A DNA stretch of 59,010 nucleotides from Polyangiaceae bacterium (GTDB taxonomy: Bacteria > Myxococcota_A > Polyangia > Polyangiales > Polyangiaceae), in assembly GCA_025937785.1 (NCBI GenBank), contig JAICQQ010000028.1:1-59010 (forward strand). The letters run 5' to 3'. The position numbers were made by a program, and so were the translations under genes. Of the stretch, positions 27,005 to 35,650 are shown piece by piece. The stretch's first letter is position 1. The number at the start of each line of letters is the position of its first letter. The notes under the pieces are model-generated. The model did not search any database, was not told where the DNA came from, and saw nothing but the letters and a program-made list of their open reading frames with translations.

Positions 27005-27835
27005 ATGCGCATCGATTGTTTGACGGCGGTGGAGTGTGAGGCAATGCGGCGGGCGGGGCGCGTGGCGGCCGAGACGCTGGCCTGGGTCGGAGCCCAGCTT
27101 CGGGTCGGGATGACTACCAAGGAGATCGACCGGCTCGTACGGCTCGACACCGAGCGGCGCGGCGCCCGGCCGAGTCAGCTTGGTTACCACGGCTTTCCTG
27201 CGAGCGTGTGCACGAGTAGAAATCAGGTAGTGTGTCACGGCATCCCTAGCGAGGACGACGTGCTGGGGTGGGGGGACATCGTGAACGTCGACGTGACCTC
27301 GTGCCTCGGCGGCTATCATGGCGATACCTCGCGGACCTTTTGTCTGGGCGAGCCGGCACCAGAGGTGAAGCAATTGGTCGTGGTGGCGGAACATTGCCTG
27401 AACGCCGGCATCTCCGTGGTTCGCGCCGGCGCCCGACTGGGTGACATCGGCGCGGCGATCGAAGAGGTCGCGCGCGCCGCGGGGCTCAGTGTCGTGCGCG
27501 AGTACGGGGGGCACGGCATCGGGCGCAGCATGCACGCGCCCCCGCACGTGGCCCATCACGGGCAGAGAGGAACCGGCCGGCGCTTGAAGGCGGGGATGGC
27601 GCTGACGATCGAGCCCATGCTGAACCTCGGCTCCCCCGACGTGCGGTTGCTCGCTGACGGCTGGACCGTCGTGACAGCGGATGGTCGCCCGTCGGCGCAG
27701 TTCGAGCACACGGTGCTCGTCACGGCGACGGGCGCTGAAGTGCTCACCCGACTCGAGCCGGAGCTCACTCCTCGTCCGGAGCGTCTGCCGCACGAGGGGT
27801 CGCTGGACGCTGCGGCCGCAACGATCCGGGCTTGA
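27005..27835 (+). CDS. map: Type I methionine aminopeptidase
   Basis: A 276-residue cytoplasmic enzyme that removes the initiator Met from new proteins. The five metal ligands are present: Asp96 (VNVDVTS), Asp107 (YHGDTSR), His170 (YGGHGIGRSMH), Glu203 (LTIEPML) and Glu234 (QFEHTV); His79 (VCHGIP) is the substrate-contact His. It is the basic bacterial form with no N-terminal zinc-finger extension. The C-terminal 25 residues after VTATGAEVL are extra and overlap the 3' end of the convergent lipoprotein gene by 71 bp. Confidence 0.95.
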   Translation: MRIDCLTAVECEAMRRAGRVAAETLAWVGAQLRVGMTTKEIDRLVRLDTERRGARPSQLGYHGFPASVCTSRNQVVCHGIPSEDDVLGWGDIVNVDVTSCLGGYHGDTSRTFCLGEPAPEVKQLVVVAEHCLNAGISVVRAGARLGDIGAAIEEVARAAGLSVVREYGGHGIGRSMHAPPHVAHHGQRGTGRRLKAGMALTIEPMLNLGSPDVRLLADGWTVVTADGRPSAQFEHTVLVTATGAEVLTRLEPELTPRPERLPHEGSLDAAAATIRA

Positions 27836-28802
27836 GTGGTGCCCCCTTGAGGCGTTCAGCCCGCTCGTGATCGTCATCGGCGTCCGTCGGTGGCTTGACC
27901 GCTGGCTCTGGAGGCTCGGGGATGCCCAGCTTGCTGTAGAGCCAGGTGTCGACGTCTTGCCGCTGGGTTTTCGGCGGTTTCGCGCCCTTGGCCGGCGGCG
28001 CGCATTGCGCCTTCCCGGGAAACACCTTGCTCTCGACCGGCTTGCCCGTGCGCCGATCGAAGATGGCGATCTCGAGGTCCGTCAACTTGATCACGCGCGG
28101 CTTGGCTCCCTCGCGTGGACAATCGAGGTTTCTCGGCTCTCCGTGCGTGCGCTCCAGCGCAACCCAATCGATGTCTGCCACCGTCTTGCCGTTGCCGAGG
28201 ATGCGCATGCGCCGGGAGCGCGAGCGCACACGGATGACGGCCACGGTGTCGAGCGGACCCGCCTCCGCCTTTTCGCCCTTGTAGATCGCCGGCTCTTTTT
28301 CGGCGCGGGTGAGGTCGTGGGCGATGGCGTGCGCGATACGGAGTGGCGGAGTCTTGAGCTTCAGCTCTCCGCGCCCCGGGTACTGTACGGTGAGCGGTAG
28401 ATCGAGCTCTACGCGCTTGCGCTGGACGTCGTCCAACGACAACGTCGCGATCTTGTCGAGGAACTCGGCGCCCTGCACCAACGGTTTGCCCTCCTGCACG
28501 GCCTCGGTCTTGCCCCCGAACGTGGCCTTGGTGCCTGGAGGGAAATCGTACAGGTAGCTCCGAACCACCAGTCCGGTGGAACCGTCGGGCGCGCTGGGCA
28601 CCACGAAGTTGCCGCGGGCGCGCTCCCCTTCGATGCTGAAGCGCTTGCCCACCCACTTCACCTCGAGTGGTCCCGTCTTGGGGGCGGCCGAGGCGCTAGG
28701 CGCCGGCTGGGTACCCGCAGACTTGTCATTGCTTTTGCATCCCGAAATGCATGCCGAACTAACGATGAGTGCGCTCAACGCGCTGAACCAGATGTGCCGC
28801 AT
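27765..28802 (-). CDS. Lipoprotein, unknown function
   Basis: A 345-residue protein. ATG 28802 (MRHIWFSALSALIVSSACISGC) gives a lipoprotein signal with the lipid Cys in CISGC; an upstream in-frame start at 28886 is less likely. The mature part has a Pro/Ser/Ala linker, then beta-rich sequence (LEVKWVGKRFSIEGERARGN; GLVVRSYLYDFPPGTKATFG; LDLPLTVQYPGRGELKLKTP) and a charged tail. No family recognised. The last 71 bp overlap the end of map on the other strand. Confidence 0.75.
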   Translation of the reverse strand: MRHIWFSALSALIVSSACISGCKSNDKSAGTQPAPSASAAPKTGPLEVKWVGKRFSIEGERARGNFVVPSAPDGSTGLVVRSYLYDFPPGTKATFGGKTEAVQEGKPLVQGAEFLDKIATLSLDDVQRKRVELDLPLTVQYPGRGELKLKTPPLRIAHAIAHDLTRAEKEPAIYKGEKAEAGPLDTVAVIRVRSRSRRMRILGNGKTVADIDWVALERTHGEPRNLDCPREGAKPRVIKLTDLEIAIFDRRTGKPVESKVFPGKAQCAPPAKGAKPPKTQRQDVDTWLYSKLGIPEPPEPAVKPPTDADDDHERAERLKGAPLKPGSLRPQRPATPRAADAPDEE

Positions 28803-29127
28803 GGCGGGGGAAGCTACTCTCAAACCCCACCGCGTCTCAAGATGGACTGATCGTGCTTTTGGTCGCGTTTCCGCGTCAGCACGCATCGGGTGGCTCCAGG
28901 GACACCTGCACCCCCCCCGCCTGCGCTACAAGTACACGGTATTCTTCTTGTTTCTCTGCGGATCCGACGGCGTGGGCCTTTCCTCCGGGCCGGAAAGCTG
29001 CTGGAATCAACGTCAGCCGAGGAGTCGGAGGTCGCAGATCACACGGGGCCCCCGCGCGTCAGCCGCCGTCGGGATCGTTCAGTGACCCGATTGGGAATGT
29101 GTACGAATCAGCTCAACGGGCGTTCCA
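28803..29127. other. Divergent intergenic region
   Basis: 325 bp between a leftward lipoprotein gene and the rightward 1052-residue gene. An inverted repeat ctttcc/ggaaag (28978-28983 and 28992-28997) is present. No gene or clear promoter seen. Confidence 0.45.
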
Positions 29128-32100
29128 ATGAATTCCGCGTTCAACGATTCTGTCAGCGAGTCCAAGATCGATCAGGCGCTCGCGGAGTGCGCCGCGCTGA
29201 CGCGTGCCGGCGACCCTCGCCGTGCCTTGAACACGGGGCGCAACATCGAGTCCGCGCACGTCGGCCAGCCCCGAGTGCTGGCGCGCGTGGCACGCATGTA
29301 CGCCGATCTTGGAATGCAGGAAGAGTCGGGGAGGGTGCTTCGCGGCCTGCAGGCGAGTGTGCGCCCGAGCGCAGCGCAGCGGCCGAGCGGTGCTGTCCCG
29401 CGACACCGGCTGCAGGACCACCCGTCGCCGCAGTACCCAGCGCCAGAGTCTGGTGGACTCCCGAGCTTCGGCGACGACGATGAGCTGACGCAGGCGAAAG
29501 ACTTCGACGAGTTTGCGCCGGGGTTGCCGGGCATACCCACGCTCCTGGCGAGCGTGCCGCCGCTGCCCCGGCGGTCGAGCGCCGCGCCGCCTGCCAGCCA
29601 CCTGCGTCCGCCGCTGCCTGGCGCGAGGAGCTCGAGCGTGCCGCCGCCGCCCCCCGTGCGCGCGGGAGCCCCCATCGCCAGCAGTCTCCCCCCGCCTCCG
29701 CCGCGCATGGCGGCGGTCCGGTCCGCGCCCCCCGCGCCCGAGCTGTCCGCACCGGGCCCGCTGCCGCCACCTCCGCTCGCGACGGCTCGGGCGTTCCCTG
29801 CCTCGAGCGTACCCCCACCGCCACCGCGCGGGCCGCTGGGCGCGGGCAGCGCGTACCCCCCGGCGCCCAGAGCCATCGGTTCGGCGCCCCCTCCGGCTGG
29901 TGTTCCCGCTGCCGGTTCGAGCCGCGAGCCCACGCCGCACTACGCCACACCCGCCGGACCTGGGGGACGAGAGTGGGATTTCGACGAGGACGACAACGAG
30001 CCGACGCGCGCTTTCACGCCGCAGTTCGTGGCAGCGGAGGCTGACTCCCGGCGCGTACCAGCGGGGCAGACGCCGACGCCCGCCTCCAGCTGGGACGCCG
30101 CGTTCAGGGACAGCTTTCACGAGCTGCGCGACAAAACCATCGATTCTTTCGCGCAGCTCAAGCGCAAGAGTGGGGACTCGTTCCACGAGCTCAAGCGGAA
30201 GAGCGGCGAGACCTTCGAACACCTGCGGCACCGCGGCGGCGAGACCTTCGAACACCTCAAGCAGAAGAGCGGCGAGCAGCTGCGGCGCATCTCGTCGCGC
30301 CCACCACCCCCACCGAGCCCGCAAGCACCGAGTTACCTGCCGCCGGCGCCCCTGCCAGCGACCCGACCCATGGCGGTCCCGGCGCACAGCCCGGGGCGAG
30401 CCGCGTCCGTGGGTTACGACGAGCGCGAGCTTGGCCGCTCGCCCTGGCGCTCGACGCGCACGAAGCTCATCGGCGGCGTTGCGGTGGCAGTGCTCGGGCT
30501 CTTCTTCGTGCACCGGCACACACGCCAGCATCAGGACGCGCTCGAGAACGATCTGGTTCAGGCGCGACCGCTCTTGTGGTCGATGGATGTACACGACGTC
30601 GAGAAGATTACGAAGCACCTCGCGCAGTCCTTCGAACCCACGACCTACGGCGGGATCGCGAATGGAGTGGTAGGCTTTCTCGGTGCGGATGCCCCGGCGT
30701 TCCCGTCGCTCGAGCCGGAGGCGCAGCTGCTCGGGTTGCGCCAGTACGCCGTGCTCCGGTTGCTCGATCCCAAGAGCGACCCCAAGAAACTCGAGAGCCT
30801 GCTCGCCGCCGTGAAGCAGGCCAAGGTGCCGTCCCAGAAGATCGGCTTTGCCGAACTCCTGCCCGCGCTCGAAGCCGCGCCGGGCGCCGGTGCAGACTCG
30901 GGCGAACTCGAAGCGTCGTTGAAGCAAGACCCCCTGGCGCTCTTGATTTCGGGCATCCAGCTGGAGCGGGTGGGTAAGGTGGAGCTGGCGGCGGAGCGCT
31001 ATGCGGCTGCGGCCAAAGCACAAGCCGACTGGCAGCTGCCCCAGGTGTACGCCACACGGCTAGAGCTTTTGACTCAGGGGGCCGACGCCGCCAAACCTCG
31101 GTTGGAAAAGCTCCGCGAAGCTGCCCGCGTCGATCCGGGCCTCGGCGTGGTCAGCCGCGGCCTCGCCGCGCTCGCTTGGGTCGTGGATGCGGCGCGCCCG
31201 CGCGAGTTGCCTGACACCGCCAAAGTTGCACAGCCCGAGCTCGCCCGTCTGCCGCCGGTGCTCGAACAGGTGCCGAGTTTGGTCGAGCTCGTCGAAGCCA
31301 TGCACGACGAAGACGACCAGCTGCAGCCGCTCTTGACCAAGGCGATCGAACGCGCCGACGGCCCGGCACTCCTGGTCCAGCTGGCGGGGTTCGCGGCGGC
31401 AACGAATCAGGAAGCACTCGTCGACGACGCTATCGACCGCGTCCAACGCTTCGCCAAGGGCTACACGCCCGCCAAGGCGCTCGCGGCTCGCATGCAACTC
31501 AGCAAGGGCGAGTTTGCGGCCGCGCGTCAGACTGCCAAGGCAGCGGGGCTGGACGTGAGCGGTATCGATGCAGTCGAGGCTTACGAGAATCAGGACGCCA
31601 AGAACCTGGTGCGCGCGCTCGAAGCGATGCCGGAGGTCGAGAAGGACAAGCCCGAATACGCAGCGCTGCTGCTGGCAGAGGGGATCTTGAATGGCCGCGA
31701 GTACCCGGGCGCGTCGAAGCTCGACAGCGTGATGCGCAGCAATGGACTTTGGGCCGAGCTGATCGCAGCGGACGCGGCGCTCGACCAGGGGGACTTGAAG
31801 CGGGCCCACACCATCATCGAAGCCTGGGCGGAAAACGAGCGCACCCCGCTGCACCAGATCCGAGTCGCCCGCTACGAGCGCTACAAGGGGCGGACGCGGA
31901 TCGCAGTCAGCTTGAGCGCAAAGGCGATCGAGCAGGCGACGACGAGCAGTCGCGCGTTGATCGAATACCTGTGGGCGCTGATGGCGGACGATCGCCTGCC
32001 GGACGCCATCAAGCTCTTCAGCGACGCGTTGTACAAAGACATGCTCAAGCCTTACGAACGTTGGGTCGACGCTCTGTTGATCGGCAAGGACAAGGGCTGG

Positions 32101-32286
32101 ATGGCGGCGAACGTGATCACGAGCTACCTGCAGCCTCCCACGAAGAAAGAGGCGCTCGGCCTCCAGCTACTCGCTCTGCGCGCGATGTGCGTGGGGGGCG
32201 ACCCGCGAGCCGGCCTTTGGCTGAAACGGCTGAGCAACGAGATCCCGGAAAACCCGGACTACTTGCTCGCGAAATCCGAATACTAG
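29128..32286 (+). CDS. Large membrane-anchored protein with Pro-rich region, 11-residue repeats and helical-repeat domain
   Basis: A 1052-residue protein. Residues 1-80 are helical and TPR-like (IDQALAECAALTRAGDPRRA). Residues about 85-325 are Pro/Ala/Ser-rich and probably disordered. Residues 328-382 are five 11-residue amphipathic repeats (for example DSFHELKRKSG, ETFEHLRHRGG, ETFEHLKQKSG). A membrane helix lies at about 450-470 (KLIGGVAVAVLGLFFVH). The remaining 580 residues are Ala/Leu/Glu-rich helical repeats of TPR type (LISGIQLERVGKVELAAERY; AADAALDQGDLKRAHTIIEA). The N-terminal part would be cytoplasmic and the TPR part periplasmic, or the reverse. Function unknown. Confidence 0.75.
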   Translation: MNSAFNDSVSESKIDQALAECAALTRAGDPRRALNTGRNIESAHVGQPRVLARVARMYADLGMQEESGRVLRGLQASVRPSAAQRPSGAVPRHRLQDHPSPQYPAPESGGLPSFGDDDELTQAKDFDEFAPGLPGIPTLLASVPPLPRRSSAAPPASHLRPPLPGARSSSVPPPPPVRAGAPIASSLPPPPPRMAAVRSAPPAPELSAPGPLPPPPLATARAFPASSVPPPPPRGPLGAGSAYPPAPRAIGSAPPPAGVPAAGSSREPTPHYATPAGPGGREWDFDEDDNEPTRAFTPQFVAAEADSRRVPAGQTPTPASSWDAAFRDSFHELRDKTIDSFAQLKRKSGDSFHELKRKSGETFEHLRHRGGETFEHLKQKSGEQLRRISSRPPPPPSPQAPSYLPPAPLPATRPMAVPAHSPGRAASVGYDERELGRSPWRSTRTKLIGGVAVAVLGLFFVHRHTRQHQDALENDLVQARPLLWSMDVHDVEKITKHLAQSFEPTTYGGIANGVVGFLGADAPAFPSLEPEAQLLGLRQYAVLRLLDPKSDPKKLESLLAAVKQAKVPSQKIGFAELLPALEAAPGAGADSGELEASLKQDPLALLISGIQLERVGKVELAAERYAAAAKAQADWQLPQVYATRLELLTQGADAAKPRLEKLREAARVDPGLGVVSRGLAALAWVVDAARPRELPDTAKVAQPELARLPPVLEQVPSLVELVEAMHDEDDQLQPLLTKAIERADGPALLVQLAGFAAATNQEALVDDAIDRVQRFAKGYTPAKALAARMQLSKGEFAAARQTAKAAGLDVSGIDAVEAYENQDAKNLVRALEAMPEVEKDKPEYAALLLAEGILNGREYPGASKLDSVMRSNGLWAELIAADAALDQGDLKRAHTIIEAWAENERTPLHQIRVARYERYKGRTRIAVSLSAKAIEQATTSSRALIEYLWALMADDRLPDAIKLFSDALYKDMLKPYERWVDALLIGKDKGWMAANVITSYLQPPTKKEALGLQLLALRAMCVGGDPRAGLWLKRLSNEIPENPDYLLAKSEY
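30109..30273 (+). repeat. Five 33-bp repeats encoding 11-residue amphipathic units
   Basis: Units at 30109, 30142, 30175, 30208 and 30241 encode DSFHELRDKTI, DSFAQLKRKSG, DSFHELKRKSG, ETFEHLRHRGG and ETFEHLKQKSG. The 11-residue period is that of apolipoprotein- or LEA-like membrane-surface helices. DNA identity is highest between the last units, suggesting stepwise duplication. Confidence 0.85.
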
Positions 32287-32322
32287 CGCGATTTCGCGAG
32301 TCGCGGCACGCTCTATCCGGAG

Positions 32323-32949
32323 ATGTCTGCCGAGCCGCCGTTCTTCGTTGCCGTCGTAGGTGGTACGGGTTCCGGCAAATCGACGGTCGCCGAGCGCATC
32401 GTCGAGGCGATGCCTGCCGGGTCCGTTTCGGTCATCGCGCACGACAACTACTACCGTCCGCGCCCGGATCTCACGCTCGCCGATCGCGAGCAGCTGAACT
32501 TCGACCATCCCGACGCCTTGGACAACCCGCTGCTCATCGAGCACCTCGACGCTCTGCGTGCCGGCAGCGCGGTGCAGACCCCGGTATACGACTTCGCGAC
32601 GCACCTCAGGCTCGACACCACCCGCGCGGTTCAGCCGACGCGCGTGGTGATCGTCGAGGGGATCCTGCTGCTCGTGGATCGAGAGCTGCGCGCGCGCCTG
32701 GATCTGAAACTCTACGTCGACACGGACGCGGACGTGCGCATCCTGAGGCGGCTCCAGCGTGACATGGAGCAGCGCGGGCGCACGTTCGATCAAGTGCTAC
32801 GCCAGTACACGCACACGGTGCGGCCGATGCACCTGCAGTTCGTCGAACCCTCCAAACGCTACGCCGACGTGATCATCCCGGAAGGAGGCCACAACGACGT
32901 GGCGATGGCGCTCGTGGTGTCACGCCTGCAGCAACTGCTCGTGTCGTGA
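32323..32949 (+). CDS. udk: Uridine kinase
   Basis: A 208-residue cytoplasmic enzyme of the pyrimidine salvage pathway, phosphorylating uridine and cytidine. Walker A is VVGGTGSGKSTVAERI (residues 11-26). Family motifs follow: HDNYYRP, NFDHPDALD, PVYDFATHLR, VVIVEGILLL, KLYVDTDADVRILRRLQRD, RGRTFDQVLRQYTHTVRPMH and FVEPSKRYADVIIPEGGHN. Length fits the family. The last 30 bp overlap the 3' end of the convergent membrane-protein gene. Confidence 0.95.
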   Translation: MSAEPPFFVAVVGGTGSGKSTVAERIVEAMPAGSVSVIAHDNYYRPRPDLTLADREQLNFDHPDALDNPLLIEHLDALRAGSAVQTPVYDFATHLRLDTTRAVQPTRVVIVEGILLLVDRELRARLDLKLYVDTDADVRILRRLQRDMEQRGRTFDQVLRQYTHTVRPMHLQFVEPSKRYADVIIPEGGHNDVAMALVVSRLQQLLVS

Positions 32950-34002
32950 GGCTCCCGAGCGCTCGCCGAGCCAACACGCGAGGACGACGACTTCCAGGTA
33001 GCCGTGGAATGGCGTGACGAACAAGTAGACGGCCGAGGTAGTGAGCGGATCCACGCACGCGGCGCCGAGCACGACGAGCATGCCGATCGCGATCAACGCA
33101 AGGCCGAGCGGGCGGAAGTCGCGCCAAGCGGAGCGGAGCGAGCTACAAAAGGTCGCGCTGCCCGCGCTCTTCGCCGCGTCCTGGGGAATGAAGAGCAGCC
33201 AAACCGCGTAGTGGACCGACTGTAAGAAAGCGTAGCTCAGCACCAGGCCGCGCTGGTGGGCAGGGGGGAGCCCGGGTGCCAACCATTGCGAAGCTGCTTG
33301 AACGTGCAGTTCGAACCATTCGGGCCAGCCCACGCGCTCGGGAATGCTGCCGCCGGCCGCGTAGATCGCGACGGTGAGCAGGGCGATCCAGGCGAGGGGC
33401 AGCAGGCTCGAGGAGCGCCGCGGGCGAAACAGCGCGTACCAGACGCCCAGCCCGATCACGTTGTGCGCGTGCGCGAAGACGAGCCGAGCCAACGACGGCT
33501 CGGTGAGCGCCGCGGCGCCTAGGGCCACCGCGCCGGTTGCCACGAGCAGCCGCGGCCAGGACCAGCGCGCCTGGGACCAGACGAGAGCGCCCACCACCCA
33601 GATCGTCACGAGCGCGATCTCGAAACGGGCGAAGGCGGGGTTACCCAGATCTCCCAGCTCGACCACGCGCGTGCCGACCAACAGCAGCGAGAACGAAGCC
33701 ACACCGACACCGAAGCCCCGCCCCAGCGTCGGACGCAGCACCAGGTAGCGAATGTCGCTCGCGACGTGGGGGACGCCGAGCAACACCGGGCCGAGTACCA
33801 AGAGCAGCGACGGACACAAGAGAGTGACCAGCGCTGCGAGCGTAGCGTGCCCGATGGAGAGCCCGGCGGTGCGGGCCTGCTTGTTGACCACGAAGGCCCG
33901 CAGCCCGGCGCTGCGGGCGCTCAGGCATAGCGCACGCGTCCGGACGCGGTCGAGGACGACCGCGCAGCGGTTCAGAGTGCTGTAGGCGGCGGCGGAGTAC
34001 AA
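32920..34002 (-). CDS. Polytopic membrane protein with four His motifs, possibly Brp/Blh-like
   Basis: An inner membrane protein of up to 360 residues with about nine helices. The TTG start at 34002 is uncertain; a GTG at 33891 would shorten it by 37 residues. His-bearing motifs lie in or near helices: LLGVPHVASDIRYLVLRP, VFAHAHNVIGLGVWYALFRP, SYAFLQSVHYAVWLLFIPQD and FVTPFHGYLEVVVLA. This recalls Brp/Blh beta-carotene dioxygenases, which bind iron through four His and have a G-[IV]-P-H-x3-D motif in an early helix. The similarity is motif-level only. It may instead be an uncharacterised myxobacterial family. Confidence 0.65.
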   Translation of the reverse strand: MYSAAAYSTLNRCAVVLDRVRTRALCLSARSAGLRAFVVNKQARTAGLSIGHATLAALVTLLCPSLLLVLGPVLLGVPHVASDIRYLVLRPTLGRGFGVGVASFSLLLVGTRVVELGDLGNPAFARFEIALVTIWVVGALVWSQARWSWPRLLVATGAVALGAAALTEPSLARLVFAHAHNVIGLGVWYALFRPRRSSSLLPLAWIALLTVAIYAAGGSIPERVGWPEWFELHVQAASQWLAPGLPPAHQRGLVLSYAFLQSVHYAVWLLFIPQDAAKSAGSATFCSSLRSAWRDFRPLGLALIAIGMLVVLGAACVDPLTTSAVYLFVTPFHGYLEVVVLACWLGERSGASRHEQLLQA

Positions 34003-34015
34003 AGCGGCACGGGCG

Positions 34016-35023
34016 CTAGCGACGCGCCCTCGGCCGACGACGGTACCCTAGGAGCCCCAGACCGAGCAAGGCGCCGAGCCAGCCGCCCCCGCTCATCCCA
34101 GGAGCGGGGCGGAAGCTACAGCCGCCGTCGTCCTCCGCCGCCGAGGCGGGCGGGACGACGGCACCGGTGGTGCTGGTGCCGCCGGCGGTGGTGGTGACGC
34201 TGGTGCTCGTCACTGCGGGTGTGCCCGAGGTGACGGTGAAGCTATCGGTGGTGCCCGTCGTGCTGGTGGAACTCGTCGTGACCGGGCCAGCGTTCCCGGA
34301 GCCCGTGGTGCTCGCCGACGTGCTCGAGGTGACCGGTGGGACGATCCCGCTGCCGCCCGCACCGCCCGCGCCCATGGCGCCGGTCGACGACACGCTGCCG
34401 GTGGTGACGGGCCCGCCGGAGGTCGTGGTGCCGCCGGCACCGTCGGTGGTCGGCTCGGCCGTCGCCGTGATGGTGATGTCGGCGCACTGATAGTAGTGCG
34501 GATCTTTGTCGTCATACATGAACTGAATCACTTGCAGCGTGCAGTTCTGGCAGTCGATATTGGGTAGCGTCACCTCCGTGCTGTACGAAGTTTCTTGCAT
34601 GAAGCTCCCGGTCTGGTCGTCCATGTAGTACTGCAAGATGTAGACATCGAGCCCGGTATCGGTGATATCGCTGAGCGGGTGAATGCTAGCCGGGTCGTCG
34701 CCTTCCTTCTGGACCGCTACTTCAGGGCGTTGGGGAAAGCTATCATCGCCCTCCACATCGAGCGCGATGCGGTAGTAGCTGTCGTGATTGATGAACTCGC
34801 CGAAGCTCACACTGATCGTCTCTCCACCCATGTAATCCGTCACCGTAGTCGTGCGGGCGTTCTGCGTCTGCCCGCAGGGCCCGATCTTGATTTGCATGTT
34901 GCCGTCCCGGCCATCGAGGCGCGGAGGTGGGTCGGTGAGCCGATGGTGAGCGGATGCCACCGATGATCCAAGCAAGGCGACGACGGCCACGGAGAAACAA
35001 GAAACGCGAGTCCCGAACTTCAT
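34016..35023 (-). CDS. SCE4755-type LPMO-like protein with Ser/Thr linker and MYXO-CTERM tail
   Basis: A 335-residue secreted protein. ATG 35023 (MKFGTRVSCF) gives a signal cleaved after VASA, leaving His26 as the mature first residue (HHRLTDPPPR), as required for the copper histidine brace of lytic polysaccharide monooxygenases. A second brace His may be in EFINHDSYYRIAL. Paired Cys include GPCGQT and IDCQNCTL. The catalytic-like domain ends near residue 195. A long Thr/Ser/Gly linker follows, then the sorting signal: GGCSF, a hydrophobic helix (WLGALLGLGLLGY) and RRRPRARR, matching MYXO-CTERM tails that anchor proteins to the myxobacterial surface. Actual oxidase activity is not established for this family. 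Confidence 0.82.
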   Translation of the reverse strand: MKFGTRVSCFSVAVVALLGSSVASAHHRLTDPPPRLDGRDGNMQIKIGPCGQTQNARTTTVTDYMGGETISVSFGEFINHDSYYRIALDVEGDDSFPQRPEVAVQKEGDDPASIHPLSDITDTGLDVYILQYYMDDQTGSFMQETSYSTEVTLPNIDCQNCTLQVIQFMYDDKDPHYYQCADITITATAEPTTDGAGGTTTSGGPVTTGSVSSTGAMGAGGAGGSGIVPPVTSSTSASTTGSGNAGPVTTSSTSTTGTTDSFTVTSGTPAVTSTSVTTTAGGTSTTGAVVPPASAAEDDGGCSFRPAPGMSGGGWLGALLGLGLLGYRRRPRARR

Positions 35024-35248
35024 GCCGCCAATATGCCGCAAAATCGGGGTGCGACGTAGTCAGTGCCTGTCGTCGGGGGTGCTGTCGAGCCAGCCTGATA
35101 TTGTCCAATGGCCCGGTAGCGCAGCCCCACGAGTGCTCATTTCTCGGGATGCCTCCACGAGGGTTGTGGCAACTCGTGCGTTTCGATCTCGTAACCCTCG
35201 TGCATGGGATCGATTTTCTCCAGGCTCGATGAGAACCTACTTTTCCCG

Positions 35249-35620
35249 ATGACCTTGAAGATCTGCAATGCAGTATTTGCCATCGCCTTCTTGCTGGCGG
35301 CGCTGGTCCAGTACAACGACCCCGACCCGTACCTCTGGGTGCCGCTGTACCTCACCGCGCTGGCGTGCTGTATCGCCTTCGCGCGCGGTAAGCTGCACCC
35401 GCTTGTCGCGCATTTGGTTGCCGGCATCGCATGCGTCTGGTCGCTGACCTTGATTCCGACGGTATTGAGCCATCCGCCGCGGCTGGCTGACGTGTTCGGT
35501 GACGTGAAGATGTACGCCCCCGGTGTCGAGGAAGCGCGCGAGGCTGGCGGGCTGTGGTTGATAGCGGGGTGGCTCTTCACCCTCGGTCGCGCTGCCCAAC
35601 GGCGACGCCGAGCGGCCTGA
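35249..35620 (+). CDS. Transmembrane family 220 (TMEM220-like) protein
   Basis: A 123-residue membrane protein. ATG 35249 (MTLKICNAVF) is preferred over ATG 35204. Four helices are seen: ICNAVFAIAFLLAALVQYND, YLWVPLYLTALACCIAFA, LVAHLVAGIACVWSLTLIP and GGLWLIAGWLFTLG. The VQYNDPDPYLWVPLY motif after helix 1 and the EEAREAGGLW stretch before helix 4 are typical of the TMEM220 family found in many bacteria and animals. Role unknown. Confidence 0.75.
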   Translation: MTLKICNAVFAIAFLLAALVQYNDPDPYLWVPLYLTALACCIAFARGKLHPLVAHLVAGIACVWSLTLIPTVLSHPPRLADVFGDVKMYAPGVEEAREAGGLWLIAGWLFTLGRAAQRRRRAA

Positions 35621-35639
35621 CTCGCGCCGCCATCGCGAG
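35621..35639. terminator. Possible bidirectional terminator
   Basis: ctcgcg (35621-35626) and cgcgag (35634-35639) form a 6-bp GC stem with a 7-nt loop between two convergent genes. It starts directly after the TMEM220-like stop. No T-tract. Confidence 0.35.
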
Positions 35640-35650
35640 CGACCCCTGCG

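Noticed and set aside
29113..31023. 636-codon minus-strand frame antisense to the 1052-residue protein
   Set aside because: Arg/Gly-rich shadow frame; the plus-strand frame has clear helical repeats, a membrane helix and the 11-residue period.
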